Shown in pieces: positions 36,192 to 45,250 of a stretch of DNA of 64,000 bases. The notes beneath the pieces were generated by a model. The model saw nothing but the letters and a program-made list of their open reading frames with translations. It was not told the DNA's origin and searched no databases. The stretch is taken from positions 62,001-126,000 of the forward strand of contig NZ_QCYJ01000175.1 in the NCBI RefSeq assembly GCF_003123685.1, given 5' to 3'. The stretch is from Nocardia aurea (GTDB lineage: Bacteria; Actinomycetota; Actinomycetes; Mycobacteriales; Mycobacteriaceae). The position numbers and the translations under genes are program-made. The stretch's first letter is position 1, and each line of letters opens with the position of its first letter.

Positions 36192-36614
36192 TTACCTTCC
36201 TGACATCGGGTTTCGCGGTCGATTCGCGAACTCGACCGTCGCGAAGTTCACCGTGGCCAGCGCCGCCAACTCGTTGCCGGGTATCTCGATCACCTCGACC
36301 TGCACGACGACCGACCGTTTGCCCGCGTGCACGATCCTGCTGACCGCGCGGGCCGCGCCACCGGTGATGGGGCGGAAATAGCGCACGCTCAGGTCGGAGG
36401 TGACCACGCCCGCGTTCGGTGGGCGGGTCTCCAGGGCGAGGGTGCCCGCCGCGATATCGGCGAGGGTCGCGATGAGGCCGCCCTGGAGACCGCCCGCCGT
36501 ATTGACCACGTGCGGAGCCACCGGGAGTTCCCAGACCAGCGATCCGTCCGCGTCGCGTTCCTTGCGGTACCCGATGTGGTCGAACAGCCCGCTGATCTCC
36601 TGTATCGATGTCAT
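36192..36614 (-). CDS. PaaI-like hotdog-fold thioesterase
   Basis: A 140-residue single hotdog domain. The active-site helix reads NTAGGLQGGLIATLADIAAGTLAL, with the Asp and nearby Asn/Gln typical of PaaI-type acyl-CoA thioesterases, followed by SDLSVRYFRPITGG. It would hydrolyse dead-end or aromatic acyl-CoA thioesters and release CoA. Its ATG overlaps the stop codon of the double ligase, so it is the last gene in the operon running from 42645. Confidence 0.88.
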   Translation of the reverse strand: MTSIQEISGLFDHIGYRKERDADGSLVWELPVAPHVVNTAGGLQGGLIATLADIAAGTLALETRPPNAGVVTSDLSVRYFRPITGGAARAVSRIVHAGKRSVVVQVEVIEIPGNELAALATVNFATVEFANRPRNPMSGR

Positions 36615-39526
36615 GGTGTCGGCTCACTCCGTAGTTCGTCGGCCGCGTATCCCTTGCGGGACAGCAGATCGCGCAGGCCGTTGACGTCGACTTTGCCCGT
36701 CGACCCGCGCGGGATGCTCTCGTCGGATTCCAGCAGCAGCCAGATCGTCGGAATCTTGAACGCGCTGAGCAGATCTCGCGCGCCCGCGCGTATCCGCGCG
36801 GCGGTGGCGGCGCGATCGCACACCACCGCGGCGGCCACCTGATCGCCGCGTCCCGCGTCGACCGAGGTGACGAAGGCGTTCTCGACACCGGTGACGCCGC
36901 GCAGCGCCTTCTCCACCTCGCTCGGGTAGACCGTCGCACCGCTGACTTTGAACATGTCGTCGGAACGTCCGTGGTAAAAGAGGAATCCGGCATCGTCGAG
37001 CCTGCCGAGATCGCCGGTGCGATAGAAACCGTCCTCGGTGAGCAGGTCTTCGCGACTCCGCCCGCACATGCCGCGCAGCATATGCGGGCCGCGCAGCAGG
37101 ATTTCGCCGATCGACCCGGTGGGAACGGGCGTGCCGTCGGCCGGGTCGGCGATACGCACCTGCATCCCGTCGAAGGGTTTACCGCAGCTTCCGAACGCGG
37201 ATTCGGGCATATCGGTGTCGGCCGGGTAGCCGCTGTACGGGCCGAACGATTCCGTCATGCCGAACAGGTTGGCCCTGGCGCCGGGGCGGGCGCGGTGGTT
37301 CGCCGGCAGTAGGGCGTCCAGGCTGCCCGGGCGTAGCGCCGAGAGATCGGCGCCGATCGAATCCGCCTGGCGAGCCAGCGCTTCGGCCTGGTCCGGCCAG
37401 CCGCGGAACAGGGTGACGCGCTCGCGTTCCAGCAGACGCAACGTCGTCTCCGGGCCGGGAATCTCCTCGGTGACCAGGGTCGCGCCCGCCAGCAGCGCCG
37501 AGAGCACCCCGCCGCCGAATCCACCCACCCAGAAGAACGGCATCGGCAGATACAAGCGGGTGTCGCCGTCGATGCAGCGGCCCGCGAGCCCGGATCGTAC
37601 CGCGCCGAAGGCGTTGCCGTGCGAGTGGATCACGCCCTTGGGCAGGCCACGGCTGCCGGAGGTGAACATGATGGTCAGCGGATCGGCGGCGGTGACGGTG
37701 GCGGCCGAACTCCGCGCGACCGCCGCGGCCTCCGGCGTGGCCGGCAGTCGTGCGGTGTGCTCGACGGTCCAGATCCGGCGCAGCGCGGGCAGTTCCGGGT
37801 GCAGGATCGTCGCGTCGTCGTCGGGCAGTGCCAGGGCGGCGCGCAATCCGTCCGCATAGCGGTGCCCACGGAATTCCTCGGCCGCTATGAGGGTCTGCAC
37901 CGCGGCGACCCGCAGTTGAGCGATCAGTTCCGGGGTCTTGAGCAGGGTGCTGAGCGGAACGAGGACGGCGCCGATCCTGGTGAGGGCGATCGCGATCCGC
38001 ACCCAGCCGATGCCGTTGGGCATGACCAGGCCGACCTTCGTGCCCGCGGCGATACCGGCCTCGATGAACGCGGCCGCCAAATGCTCTGTCGCGGTGTCGA
38101 GTTCGGCGTAGGTCAGGTGTGCCGTCGAGTCGATCACCGCGGGCTGCGCCGCGTTCGCGACGGCTCGCGAACGCACCAGTTCGTCGACGGTACGCGGAAG
38201 AACCGCTTCGGCCTCCCGGTCCTGCTCGGGCACCTGTGCCATGGAAAGCATCCGCCGCCGGGTGGTGTCGGAGTCGGAGATCTCCCGTGCCCGGGAATCG
38301 GTGATCCCGGTGCGAGCCTGCTCGCCTGGGCGGGGGGAGTCCTGGTTCTCGATCCGCGATCCGCGCTGCCCGAGGCCGTGGACCGACCCCTCGTCGTCGA
38401 CCCGCACCAGATCGCCGGTGTGGAACCAGCCGTCGGCGTCGAAGCATTCCTCGCGGCCGCGCTTGTAGTAGCTCTGCATGACGTACGGGCCGCGAATACA
38501 CAGTTCGCCGCTCTCGCCGACCGCCACCTCGTCGCCGGTTGTCGGATCGACGACGCGGACACCGAAGCCGGGCGCGGGTCTGCCGAAGGAACCGCGCTGA
38601 TGCTCCGGTCGATCGGTCCCGTCGCCGCCGAGCAGCACGACGCCGCCCGCCTCGGTCGAACCGGGCCGATCGGGGAGTGCGCTTTGCGGATCGAAGGTGA
38701 TTCCGAGCGGATCGAGGGTCGCGCCGCCCGTGTCGACGGCGGTCGAACAGTGCAGGGTCGCTCCGGCCATCAGCGTCGCGAGCAGTCCGGAGGCGAAACC
38801 GCCGATCGAGTGGAACGGTGAGTCGCGGAACAGGACGTCGGTCTCGCTCACGCCGCGAATGTCGTTGAGGCTCGCCTGATGGTCCAGGAGGGCGCCGTGG
38901 GTGTGCACCGCGCCCTTCGGCGCTCCGGTCGAACCGCAGGTGTAGACGACGGCGAGCGTATCCGCCGGGGCGACATCGTCTTCCGAGGCGGTGAGCAGCG
39001 CCTCGTCCACCGAATCGGCGAGGTGGTCCAGGTCGGCGATATCGCGGACTCGGTCACGGGTACCGGTTCGGTAGCTGATCGCGATATGGCGTAATTGCGG
39101 AACCGTCGCACAGAGCAGGCGATCACCGGCCGCGAATCCGAGTTCGGTGACCACCTCGGTCAGCTGCCGTACATAGTCGTGGGATCGATAGGCGTCGGCT
39201 GCCAACAGGATTCGGATATCGGCGTCGATCAACCGCTCACGCAGTTCGACGGTGGTGGCGACCGTCGAGAAGGGGACGACCACCGCGCCGATCCGCGCGG
39301 CCGCGAGCGCGCCGACGACGAAATCGACGCCATCGGGATACAGCAACCCGATGTGGGTTCCTTTCCCGACGCCGAGCGCGATGAGTCCCCGGGCCAGCCG
39401 CGCCGAAAGCCGTTGCGCGGTGGCGTAATCGAGCTGCTCGTCATCGCAGATCAACAACGGATGATCGGGACGGGTCCGCGCGTGCTCGCGCAGGACGCGG
39501 GCCACGGTGCGGGATTCATCGGACAT
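36611..39526 (-). CDS. Fusion of a degenerate and an intact acyl-CoA ligase
   Basis: A single 971-residue frame with two ANL-family ligase modules. Module 1 (residues 1 to about 400) has a P-loop (VYTCGSTGAPKG, residues 194-205) but is about 40 residues short between AGATL and the STEAGG motif. It also lacks the whole C-terminal lid domain: it ends in RGSRIENQDSPR where the hinge should be. Module 2 (about 426-971) is complete: MFTSGSRGLPKG, GMTESFG, TGDLGRLD, the hinge GRSDDMFKVSG and the catalytic Lys in PRGSTGKVD. Module 2 could start on its own at ATG 38251 or 38242. The gene overlaps the ligase before it by 11 bases. I infer that module 1 is inactive. Confidence 0.85.
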   Translation of the reverse strand: MSDESRTVARVLREHARTRPDHPLLICDDEQLDYATAQRLSARLARGLIALGVGKGTHIGLLYPDGVDFVVGALAAARIGAVVVPFSTVATTVELRERLIDADIRILLAADAYRSHDYVRQLTEVVTELGFAAGDRLLCATVPQLRHIAISYRTGTRDRVRDIADLDHLADSVDEALLTASEDDVAPADTLAVVYTCGSTGAPKGAVHTHGALLDHQASLNDIRGVSETDVLFRDSPFHSIGGFASGLLATLMAGATLHCSTAVDTGGATLDPLGITFDPQSALPDRPGSTEAGGVVLLGGDGTDRPEHQRGSFGRPAPGFGVRVVDPTTGDEVAVGESGELCIRGPYVMQSYYKRGREECFDADGWFHTGDLVRVDDEGSVHGLGQRGSRIENQDSPRPGEQARTGITDSRAREISDSDTTRRRMLSMAQVPEQDREAEAVLPRTVDELVRSRAVANAAQPAVIDSTAHLTYAELDTATEHLAAAFIEAGIAAGTKVGLVMPNGIGWVRIAIALTRIGAVLVPLSTLLKTPELIAQLRVAAVQTLIAAEEFRGHRYADGLRAALALPDDDATILHPELPALRRIWTVEHTARLPATPEAAAVARSSAATVTAADPLTIMFTSGSRGLPKGVIHSHGNAFGAVRSGLAGRCIDGDTRLYLPMPFFWVGGFGGGVLSALLAGATLVTEEIPGPETTLRLLERERVTLFRGWPDQAEALARQADSIGADLSALRPGSLDALLPANHRARPGARANLFGMTESFGPYSGYPADTDMPESAFGSCGKPFDGMQVRIADPADGTPVPTGSIGEILLRGPHMLRGMCGRSREDLLTEDGFYRTGDLGRLDDAGFLFYHGRSDDMFKVSGATVYPSEVEKALRGVTGVENAFVTSVDAGRGDQVAAAVVCDRAATAARIRAGARDLLSAFKIPTIWLLLESDESIPRGSTGKVDVNGLRDLLSRKGYAADELRSEPTP

Positions 39527-41000
39527 GATCGCCTCGAACCGACGAGGTGGCTTCGGTGAAATGACGTCGGACCGCGGTCAGATCCGCTTTGCCGGACGGG
39601 GTGCGCGGAATGGCGTCGACGATCGCTATCTCGGTCGGGATCTCGTAGCGAGCCAGCACGGTACCGAGATAGTCGACCAGGTCGTGGGAAGCGGCCGAAT
39701 GCCCGTCGCGTAATTCCACCAGCGCCACCGGTGTCTCGCCGAGCCGTTCGTCGGGCCGGGCGACCACGGCCGCGCCGCGCACCGACGGATGGCTCTCCAG
39801 TGCGCCGCGCACATCGTCGGGCATGATCTTGAATCCGCCGCGGATGATCGCCTGATCGGCGCGGCCGAGGATGTAGAGGAATCCGTCGGCGTCGATCCGC
39901 GCGATGTCGGTCGTGCGGATCCAGTCCGCCTCCGGCCCGAGTTGTCCCGGTTTCACCTCGAGCAGACCGGTCTCGTCGGTCTGCACCACGGCGCCGTCTT
40001 CGTCGACGACACGCAGCTGTGCTCCTCCGCTCGCGCGGCCGACGCTGCCTCGCTTGGCATTCCAGTACTTCCGGTGGTCGGGTAGCGTCCAGCCCGCGAC
40101 GCCGCCGCCGAATTCCGTCGCGGCGTAGGAGGTCAGCACGGGGATGCCGAATTTCTCGGAGAAGGCGTCGGCGTCCGCGGCCGACAGCGGTGCGGTGCCC
40201 GACGTGGCGACGCGCACGCCGTCCAGGTCCGCGCTGTCGAGGTCCGAGTGCAGCACCATACGAAGGGCCGCGGGTACCAGCGACACCGCGGCGGGCCGAT
40301 GCTTGCGCACCGCCGCCGCCCAGCGGTCGAGTTCGAATCGCGGCAGGAAGACGAAGGGGCGAGCCTCGGTGACGCATTGCAGGATTCGGAAGACCCCGCC
40401 GATGTGGACCAGCGGCGCGTTGACGATCGCGACACCTCGACGTGGTTGCGTCGGGGACGGCGACCGGTCGGGATCGGGGCCCATCACGGAGCGGGCCAGC
40501 ATGTCGTAGGTGATGTCGACCCGTTTGGGCGGACCGGTCGTGCCCGAGGTCAGCATGCGCACCGCGACGCCGGAAAACGCCGCATCGGAAATGTTTTCGG
40601 ATGGACCGACCGAGGGTTCGGCACCGAGATCGGTGATCGTCAGCGTCGCCGTGCCCGACCCGGGCGTGACCAGTGCGGCGAGGTCGTCGGGGCCGCCGAC
40701 GATCAGCGGCAGGCGCAGCGCGGCGATATCGGCGCGGGTCCGGTCGTCGCCACGCGACGGGTTGATCACCACGACGGTACCGCCGCCGAGCAGCACGCCC
40801 AGCAGGGCGGCCACATGTTCGGGCCGATTGCGCAGCAGGATGCCGACCTGGCGCGGCGCTCCCATCCGCGCGTGGACGCGGTGCGCCAGATCGCCGAGCG
40901 CGCGCCACGAATACCAGATGTCGTCGTATTCGAGCGCGGGCGCGCCCGGCTGGAGCGCGAGCACCTCGGCGATGCGGCGACTCAGGGAATGAGCGGTCAT
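39516..41000 (-). CDS. AMP-dependent acyl-CoA ligase
   Basis: A 494-residue ANL ligase with P-loop MLTSGTTGPPKRVDI, adenylate motif SYAATEFGGG, WIRTTDIARID, hinge GRADQAIIRGGFKI and catalytic Lys in PRTPSGKADL. The start shares a base with the upstream crotonase stop codon (TGATG). Its end overlaps the double-ligase gene. With that gene and the one at 33431 it makes three related small ligases within 8 kb. Confidence 0.9.
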   Translation of the reverse strand: MTAHSLSRRIAEVLALQPGAPALEYDDIWYSWRALGDLAHRVHARMGAPRQVGILLRNRPEHVAALLGVLLGGGTVVVINPSRGDDRTRADIAALRLPLIVGGPDDLAALVTPGSGTATLTITDLGAEPSVGPSENISDAAFSGVAVRMLTSGTTGPPKRVDITYDMLARSVMGPDPDRSPSPTQPRRGVAIVNAPLVHIGGVFRILQCVTEARPFVFLPRFELDRWAAAVRKHRPAAVSLVPAALRMVLHSDLDSADLDGVRVATSGTAPLSAADADAFSEKFGIPVLTSYAATEFGGGVAGWTLPDHRKYWNAKRGSVGRASGGAQLRVVDEDGAVVQTDETGLLEVKPGQLGPEADWIRTTDIARIDADGFLYILGRADQAIIRGGFKIMPDDVRGALESHPSVRGAAVVARPDERLGETPVALVELRDGHSAASHDLVDYLGTVLARYEIPTEIAIVDAIPRTPSGKADLTAVRRHFTEATSSVRGDHVR

Positions 41001-41845
41001 CAACGGATCCTCGGTTCGGTCGGGACAGCGCGCCCGTCCGCGTCGTTCGCGGCGGCCGCCAGTTCGGCTGTGGCGATCGGATTGCCCAAGCGGGTGTAGA
41101 TGAGTCCGTGGTCCATCGCGGCACGGTAGGGCATGTCGAGCGATTCCCAGATCGCCTTGACGGTGCCCTGCGTCGCCGCGGGCGGTTTGGCCGCGATGGT
41201 CGCCGCGATCTCGTGCGCGCGTGCCCAGAGTTGTTCGCGCGCGACGACTTCCGAGACCAGGCCGATGCGCAGCGCGGTCTCGGCACTCACGCGTTCGTCG
41301 TTACCCATGAGCGCGATGCGCAGGGTCTCACCGAGACCGACGCGGCGCATGAGTCCCACCGGTTCCAGCGCGCTGACCAGTCCGGCCGACACGTGGGAGT
41401 CGAAGAAGGTGGCCTCCCGCGAGCAGATCACCACGTCGGCCTCGTTGACGAAATAGAACGCGCCCGCCGTGCACATGCCCTGCACGGCACACACCACCGG
41501 CTTCCACATCTTCTGCCATTTGGGGCTGAGCGCCTCGCCGGGATCGTCGTGGTGCCACACGCTCGACGGTTGCCCGTAGGGCGTCTTGATGTCCAGACCG
41601 GCGCTGAAGGCCCGATCGCCCGCCGCGCGCAGCACCACGGCGTGCACAGAGTCGTCGAGCTTGAGCAGATGCCAGGCCTCGCGTATCTCCTCGCACATCA
41701 CGCGGTTGAAGGCGTTGAGCCGATCCGGCCGGTTCAGGGTGATGGTGGCGACCCGATCGATCTCGTTCGTCTCCACGATGATCGTCTCGAAACCGGTCAC
41801 GTTCGCCGCTTCCACTTCCGCATCGGGCCTGCCCCCCGCACTCAT
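41000..41845 (-). CDS. Enoyl-CoA hydratase/isomerase (crotonase family)
   Basis: A 281-residue crotonase with LNRPDRLNAFN at the N-terminus, the CoA-binding oxyanion segment AFSAGLDIK and the second oxyanion loop VQGMCTAGAFYFVNEADVVI. One usual catalytic Glu position is not obvious, so hydratase activity is not certain. The ATG at 41845 overlaps the preceding crotonase stop codon (ATGA). Confidence 0.9.
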   Translation of the reverse strand: MSAGGRPDAEVEAANVTGFETIIVETNEIDRVATITLNRPDRLNAFNRVMCEEIREAWHLLKLDDSVHAVVLRAAGDRAFSAGLDIKTPYGQPSSVWHHDDPGEALSPKWQKMWKPVVCAVQGMCTAGAFYFVNEADVVICSREATFFDSHVSAGLVSALEPVGLMRRVGLGETLRIALMGNDERVSAETALRIGLVSEVVAREQLWARAHEIAATIAAKPPAATQGTVKAIWESLDMPYRAAMDHGLIYTRLGNPIATAELAAAANDADGRAVPTEPRIR

Positions 41846-42645
41846 CGGCACTGCCAATCCGGTGTCCGCTTCTCGACGAAGGCCTTGGGGCCTTCGAGCG
41901 CGTCCTCGGTGCGGGTGACGCGTTCACGGAAGGATTCGGCCAGCATCTCGGCTTCGTGCAGCGGCACGTCGAGTCCCTTGATGATCGCCAGCCGCGTGCC
42001 CCGAACAGCCAGTGGGGCATTGGAATTGAGGATGTCGCCGATCTCGTGCGCGCGCTCGAGCAGACGTTCGTGCTCGACCACCTCGGTGACCATGCCCAGT
42101 TCGTAGGCGCGCTGGGCGCTCATCCGCTCGTGCTTGCCCATCAGGGCCATGCGCAACGCGACCGTGCGCGGCAGCACCCGCGCCAGCCGGACCACCTCCC
42201 GGCCCGCGACCAGCCCGATGCTCACGTGCGGATCGAAGAAGGTGGCCTTGTCCGAGGCGATGACGATATCGCCGGTGGTCACCCAGTCCAGGCCCGCGCC
42301 GCAACAGATTCCGTTGACGGCGACCAGGATCGGTTTGGTCATGCTGCGGAACGGCGGGGTGCCCTCCTGGGGCGCCTCCCACTGTTCGTAGCTGGACAGG
42401 TACGGCCGTTCGTTGAGTACCTTGCCGTCACCGGGGATCGCCTTGACGTCGGCGCCGGTGCAGAAGGCGCGGCCGTTGCCGGTGACGACCAGCAGCCAGA
42501 CCTTGTCGTCGTTCTCGGCTTCGGCGTAGGCGGCGCGCAGCTCGGTGATCATATGCGGACTGAGCGCGTTGAGGGCGTCGGGGCGGTTCAGCGTGATGGT
42601 CGCCGTATGCCCGTCGACCTCGTATCCGATGGTGTCGAACGGCAT
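41842..42645 (-). CDS. Enoyl-CoA hydratase/isomerase (crotonase family)
   Basis: A 267-residue crotonase with LNRPDALNALS, AFCTGADVK and VNGICCGAGLDWVTTGDIVIAS. It resembles the next gene in the operon (same VxGxCxAG loop and VSxGLV segment), which suggests a tandem duplication. The ATG follows AGGAGG seven bases upstream. It is the first gene of the operon that runs to 36192 and has a perfect recurrent operator 36 bases upstream. Confidence 0.92.
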   Translation of the reverse strand: MPFDTIGYEVDGHTATITLNRPDALNALSPHMITELRAAYAEAENDDKVWLLVVTGNGRAFCTGADVKAIPGDGKVLNERPYLSSYEQWEAPQEGTPPFRSMTKPILVAVNGICCGAGLDWVTTGDIVIASDKATFFDPHVSIGLVAGREVVRLARVLPRTVALRMALMGKHERMSAQRAYELGMVTEVVEHERLLERAHEIGDILNSNAPLAVRGTRLAIIKGLDVPLHEAEMLAESFRERVTRTEDALEGPKAFVEKRTPDWQCR

Positions 42646-42680
42646 CGTTGTTCCTCCTGGGCCGGGCCGTGCCTGAACCT

Positions 42681-42699
42681 TACTGTTATATGTACAGTA
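42681..42699. promoter_or_regulatory. Recurrent 19-bp operator, perfect copy in a divergent promoter
   Basis: TACTGTTATATGTACAGTA lies in the 112-base gap between the crotonase at 41842-42645 and the thioesterase at 42758. It matches all 12 defined positions, and one repressor bound here could control both operons. Confidence 0.85.
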
Positions 42700-42757
42700 G
42701 ACAATACCGTCAGCCCCTGCAAAGGTGGCGGGAAGCGCCGAAGAGGAAAGAGGTCCG

Positions 42758-43465
42758 ATGGCCGAGAACGGGCAGACCCTCCCGGGCGACGCGGAACCCC
42801 CCGTGCCCGGGCCGCGCGGTCCCGAACTGCGCTTCGGTGAACGACCGCTGCCGCAGACCGTGGCCGCCGCCGCGGCCATCCGCAGGCTCGCGGGCGTGCT
42901 GCTGGCGCTCGAGCATCCGCACCCGACGGTGGATGTTCTCGTCACCAGGATCGAGGAATGGGAACGCGAACTCGCCGCGGCGACACCGCCCGATCCCGCG
43001 CCTCGGATCGGGTCGGCGAGCAGCGACACCCAGCGCGTCTACCTGGACCACGCCGCCGATATCGGCGCGTTCAATCCGTGTTTCCCCGAATACGAGTTCG
43101 ACCACCTCGACGCCGGGAATGCGCACGGCCGCATCACCTTTCCGCTGGTGCACGAAGGACCGCCGGGCCTGGTGCACGGCGGATTCCTCGGGGTGTTCTT
43201 CGACGCCGTCATCCAGCAACAGAGTTGCGCGGTCGGCCTGTCGGGCAAGACCCGGTCGATGAACATCACCTATCGCCGCCCCACCCCGATTCTGGTCGAA
43301 CTGGATTTCGACATCACCCGAACGGTGGGGGAGGCGGGTATCGAATCGACGGCCAGGCTGCTGCGCGCGGGCGAGGTGCTGTGCCGCGCGGTCGTGCAGA
43401 CGGTGGCCGTTCCGCTCGAGCAGTTGGGGACATCGCGCTACGGAAAGCGCCGGATCCGCACATGA
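42758..43465 (+). CDS. Hotdog-fold thioesterase-like protein
   Basis: A 235-residue protein with an N-terminal helical part (residues 1-90) and a C-terminal hotdog domain whose active-site helix reads GPPGLVHGGFLGVFFDAVIQQQS, as in PaaI/4HBT thioesterases. It probably hydrolyses an acyl-CoA. The ATG at 42758 follows GAGGAAAGAGG. It is the first gene of a two-gene operon with the crotonase at 43489. Confidence 0.82.
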   Translation: MAENGQTLPGDAEPPVPGPRGPELRFGERPLPQTVAAAAAIRRLAGVLLALEHPHPTVDVLVTRIEEWERELAAATPPDPAPRIGSASSDTQRVYLDHAADIGAFNPCFPEYEFDHLDAGNAHGRITFPLVHEGPPGLVHGGFLGVFFDAVIQQQSCAVGLSGKTRSMNITYRRPTPILVELDFDITRTVGEAGIESTARLLRAGEVLCRAVVQTVAVPLEQLGTSRYGKRRIRT

Positions 43466-43488
43466 TCACAGAAGGAAGAGGCATACCG

Positions 43489-44397
43489 ATGAGCAGTTCC
43501 AGCGCCGCCGACGGCAGGGTTCTCTACGAGGTGGATCCCGATCGCAGAATCGCGACCGTCACGCTGAACAATCCCGCGCAGCGCAATTCCTACGACGCCG
43601 CCATGCGCGACGGTCTGGCGCGCTATCTGGACGAGGTGGCCGAGGACGACGACATCACCGTGGTCCTGTTGCGCGGTGCGGAAGGCGTTTTCAGCACCGG
43701 CGCGGATATGAACAACGCCTACGGCTGGTACGGCGAGCGCGGACAGGGCAACGGAGCCAATGGAAGTAAGCCCGCCAAGAGCAGGCCGAGCCAGCGACGC
43801 AGACTCACCGTCGATCGAAAATCGTTCGGCTTCTACCACAATTTCCTGGGCTTCCCGAAGATCACCGTCGGCGAGATCGGCGGATACGCGCTCGGCGGCG
43901 GCTTCGAAATGGCGCTGATGACCGATATCTCGGTGATCGCGCGCGATGCCAAGATCGGCATGCCCGCCACCCGTTTCCTCGGCCCCGCGCTCGGCAGCCT
44001 GCACATGTTCTTCCACCGGCTCGGCCCGGTTCTCGCGCGCCGGATGCTGTTGACCGGCGACATCATCGAAGCGGGAACCCTCGAGCATCTCGGCGTGTTC
44101 ACCGAGACCTGCGATCCGGCGGCGGTGACCGCGCGGGCGCGCTACTGGGCCGAGAAGGCCGCCAAGATGCCCGCCGACGGTGTCGTCATCGCGAAGGAGG
44201 CATTCCGGTTGGTCGAACAGAGCCAGGTCTACCAGGGTGAGGAAGTGGCGAGTTATCTGTTCCACGCATTCGGCACGAATCTGCAATTCGCACCGGGTGA
44301 ATTCAATTTCGTGAAGACCCGCGCCGAACACGGCACCAAGGAGGCATTCAAACTACGGGACGAGCATTTCCATGTTCCCGAACCCGACGCGCCGTAG
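43489..44397 (+). CDS. Enoyl-CoA hydratase/isomerase (crotonase family)
   Basis: A 302-residue crotonase with LNNPAQRNSYD, VFSTGADMNN and the oxyanion loop GEIGGYALGGGFEMALMTDISV. A basic insertion of about 25 residues (KPAKSRPSQRRR) follows the first oxyanion motif. The ATG at 43489 follows GAAGGAAGAGG; an upstream ATG at 43462 would add nine residues. A strong terminator follows. Confidence 0.9.
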   Translation: MSSSSAADGRVLYEVDPDRRIATVTLNNPAQRNSYDAAMRDGLARYLDEVAEDDDITVVLLRGAEGVFSTGADMNNAYGWYGERGQGNGANGSKPAKSRPSQRRRLTVDRKSFGFYHNFLGFPKITVGEIGGYALGGGFEMALMTDISVIARDAKIGMPATRFLGPALGSLHMFFHRLGPVLARRMLLTGDIIEAGTLEHLGVFTETCDPAAVTARARYWAEKAAKMPADGVVIAKEAFRLVEQSQVYQGEEVASYLFHAFGTNLQFAPGEFNFVKTRAEHGTKEAFKLRDEHFHVPEPDAP

Positions 44398-44412
44398 CCC
44401 CTGCTGAAACAA

Positions 44413-44449
44413 AAGAAGAGGCCGACGCGAATCGCGTCGGCCTCTTCTT
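44413..44449. terminator. Bidirectional terminator
   Basis: A perfect 17-base-pair inverted repeat (arm AAGAAGAGGCCGACGCG) around an AAT loop, with A- and T-rich flanks. It lies between the convergent crotonase (ends 44397) and the TetR gene (ends 44495). Confidence 0.92.
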
Positions 44450-44494
44450 CGTATCCGATCCGGCCCTCTCGCATGCGACGGCATCGAGTGAGTC

Positions 44495-45250
44495 CTACCC
44501 GGCTGCCGCCGCTTTACTCGCGCGCCGTGGCGCCGATGTCGTCGCGGGTTGCTGGGTGCCGATCAGCGAACTGGCGTGATCGAGAATGCATTTCAAACCG
44601 TATTCGAAGTTGTGGTCGTCCGGGGCGCCCGACTTACGTCCCTTGGCCATTGCCTCGGCGAGCAGGGGCGTGGTCTCGGGCTCGACGACGATATCGTCGT
44701 AATACGCGCCCGCCTGCGCGTCCTGTTCTTTGTTCTTGTCATAAAGGCGTTGCAGCACCACCGAACCGCGAATATGCAGACTGATCGCGGAATAGGTGTC
44801 GAAGGCCTCGTCCACCGACAAACCCGCCTCGACCAGGCTGGCCACCGCGTGTTCGGTCTGCCGCGCGCCCAGCTGGGCGGCGTGCGGGCTCAGCGCGGAC
44901 CTGATCAGGATCAGATCGCACAGAATGGGATTGCCGAGGAACGCGCTGCGCATGGTGCGCGCGTGGTTGGTCAGCGATTCGCGCCAGTCGCGGGCCTCGA
45001 TGAACGGCGTGGCGAAGACGTACTGGCTCAGCGCGCGGTCGGTCATCGCGTTGAGCAGGTCGTCCTTCTTGCGGAAGTACCAGTAGATACTCGTGACTCC
45101 CACGTCGAGGTGCTTGCCGAGCAGCGGCATGCTCAGACCGTCGATCGACACCTGTTCGGCCAGCTCGAAAGCGCCCTCGATGATGTCCTCTGGATTGAGA
45201 GAGCCGCGCTCGCGCCTCGGCCGCTTTGCTGCGGCGCTTCGTTTCGTCAT
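44495..45250 (-). CDS. TetR-family regulator, candidate master regulator of the 19-bp operator
   Basis: A 251-residue TetR protein with a basic N-terminus, a helix-turn-helix (SMPLLGKHLDVGVTSIYWYFRKKDDLL) and a TetR_C-type ligand domain that includes an SAISLHIRGSVVLQ segment. The ATG at 45250 is chosen; a GTG 12 bases earlier is possible. A 10-of-12 copy of TACTGT-N7-ACAGTA lies 135 bases upstream, consistent with autoregulation, and perfect copies flank the operons on both sides. This makes it the most likely regulator of the proposed regulon. A lipid or CoA ester effector is likely but not shown. Confidence 0.85.
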   Translation of the reverse strand: MTKRSAAAKRPRRERGSLNPEDIIEGAFELAEQVSIDGLSMPLLGKHLDVGVTSIYWYFRKKDDLLNAMTDRALSQYVFATPFIEARDWRESLTNHARTMRSAFLGNPILCDLILIRSALSPHAAQLGARQTEHAVASLVEAGLSVDEAFDTYSAISLHIRGSVVLQRLYDKNKEQDAQAGAYYDDIVVEPETTPLLAEAMAKGRKSGAPDDHNFEYGLKCILDHASSLIGTQQPATTSAPRRASKAAAAG

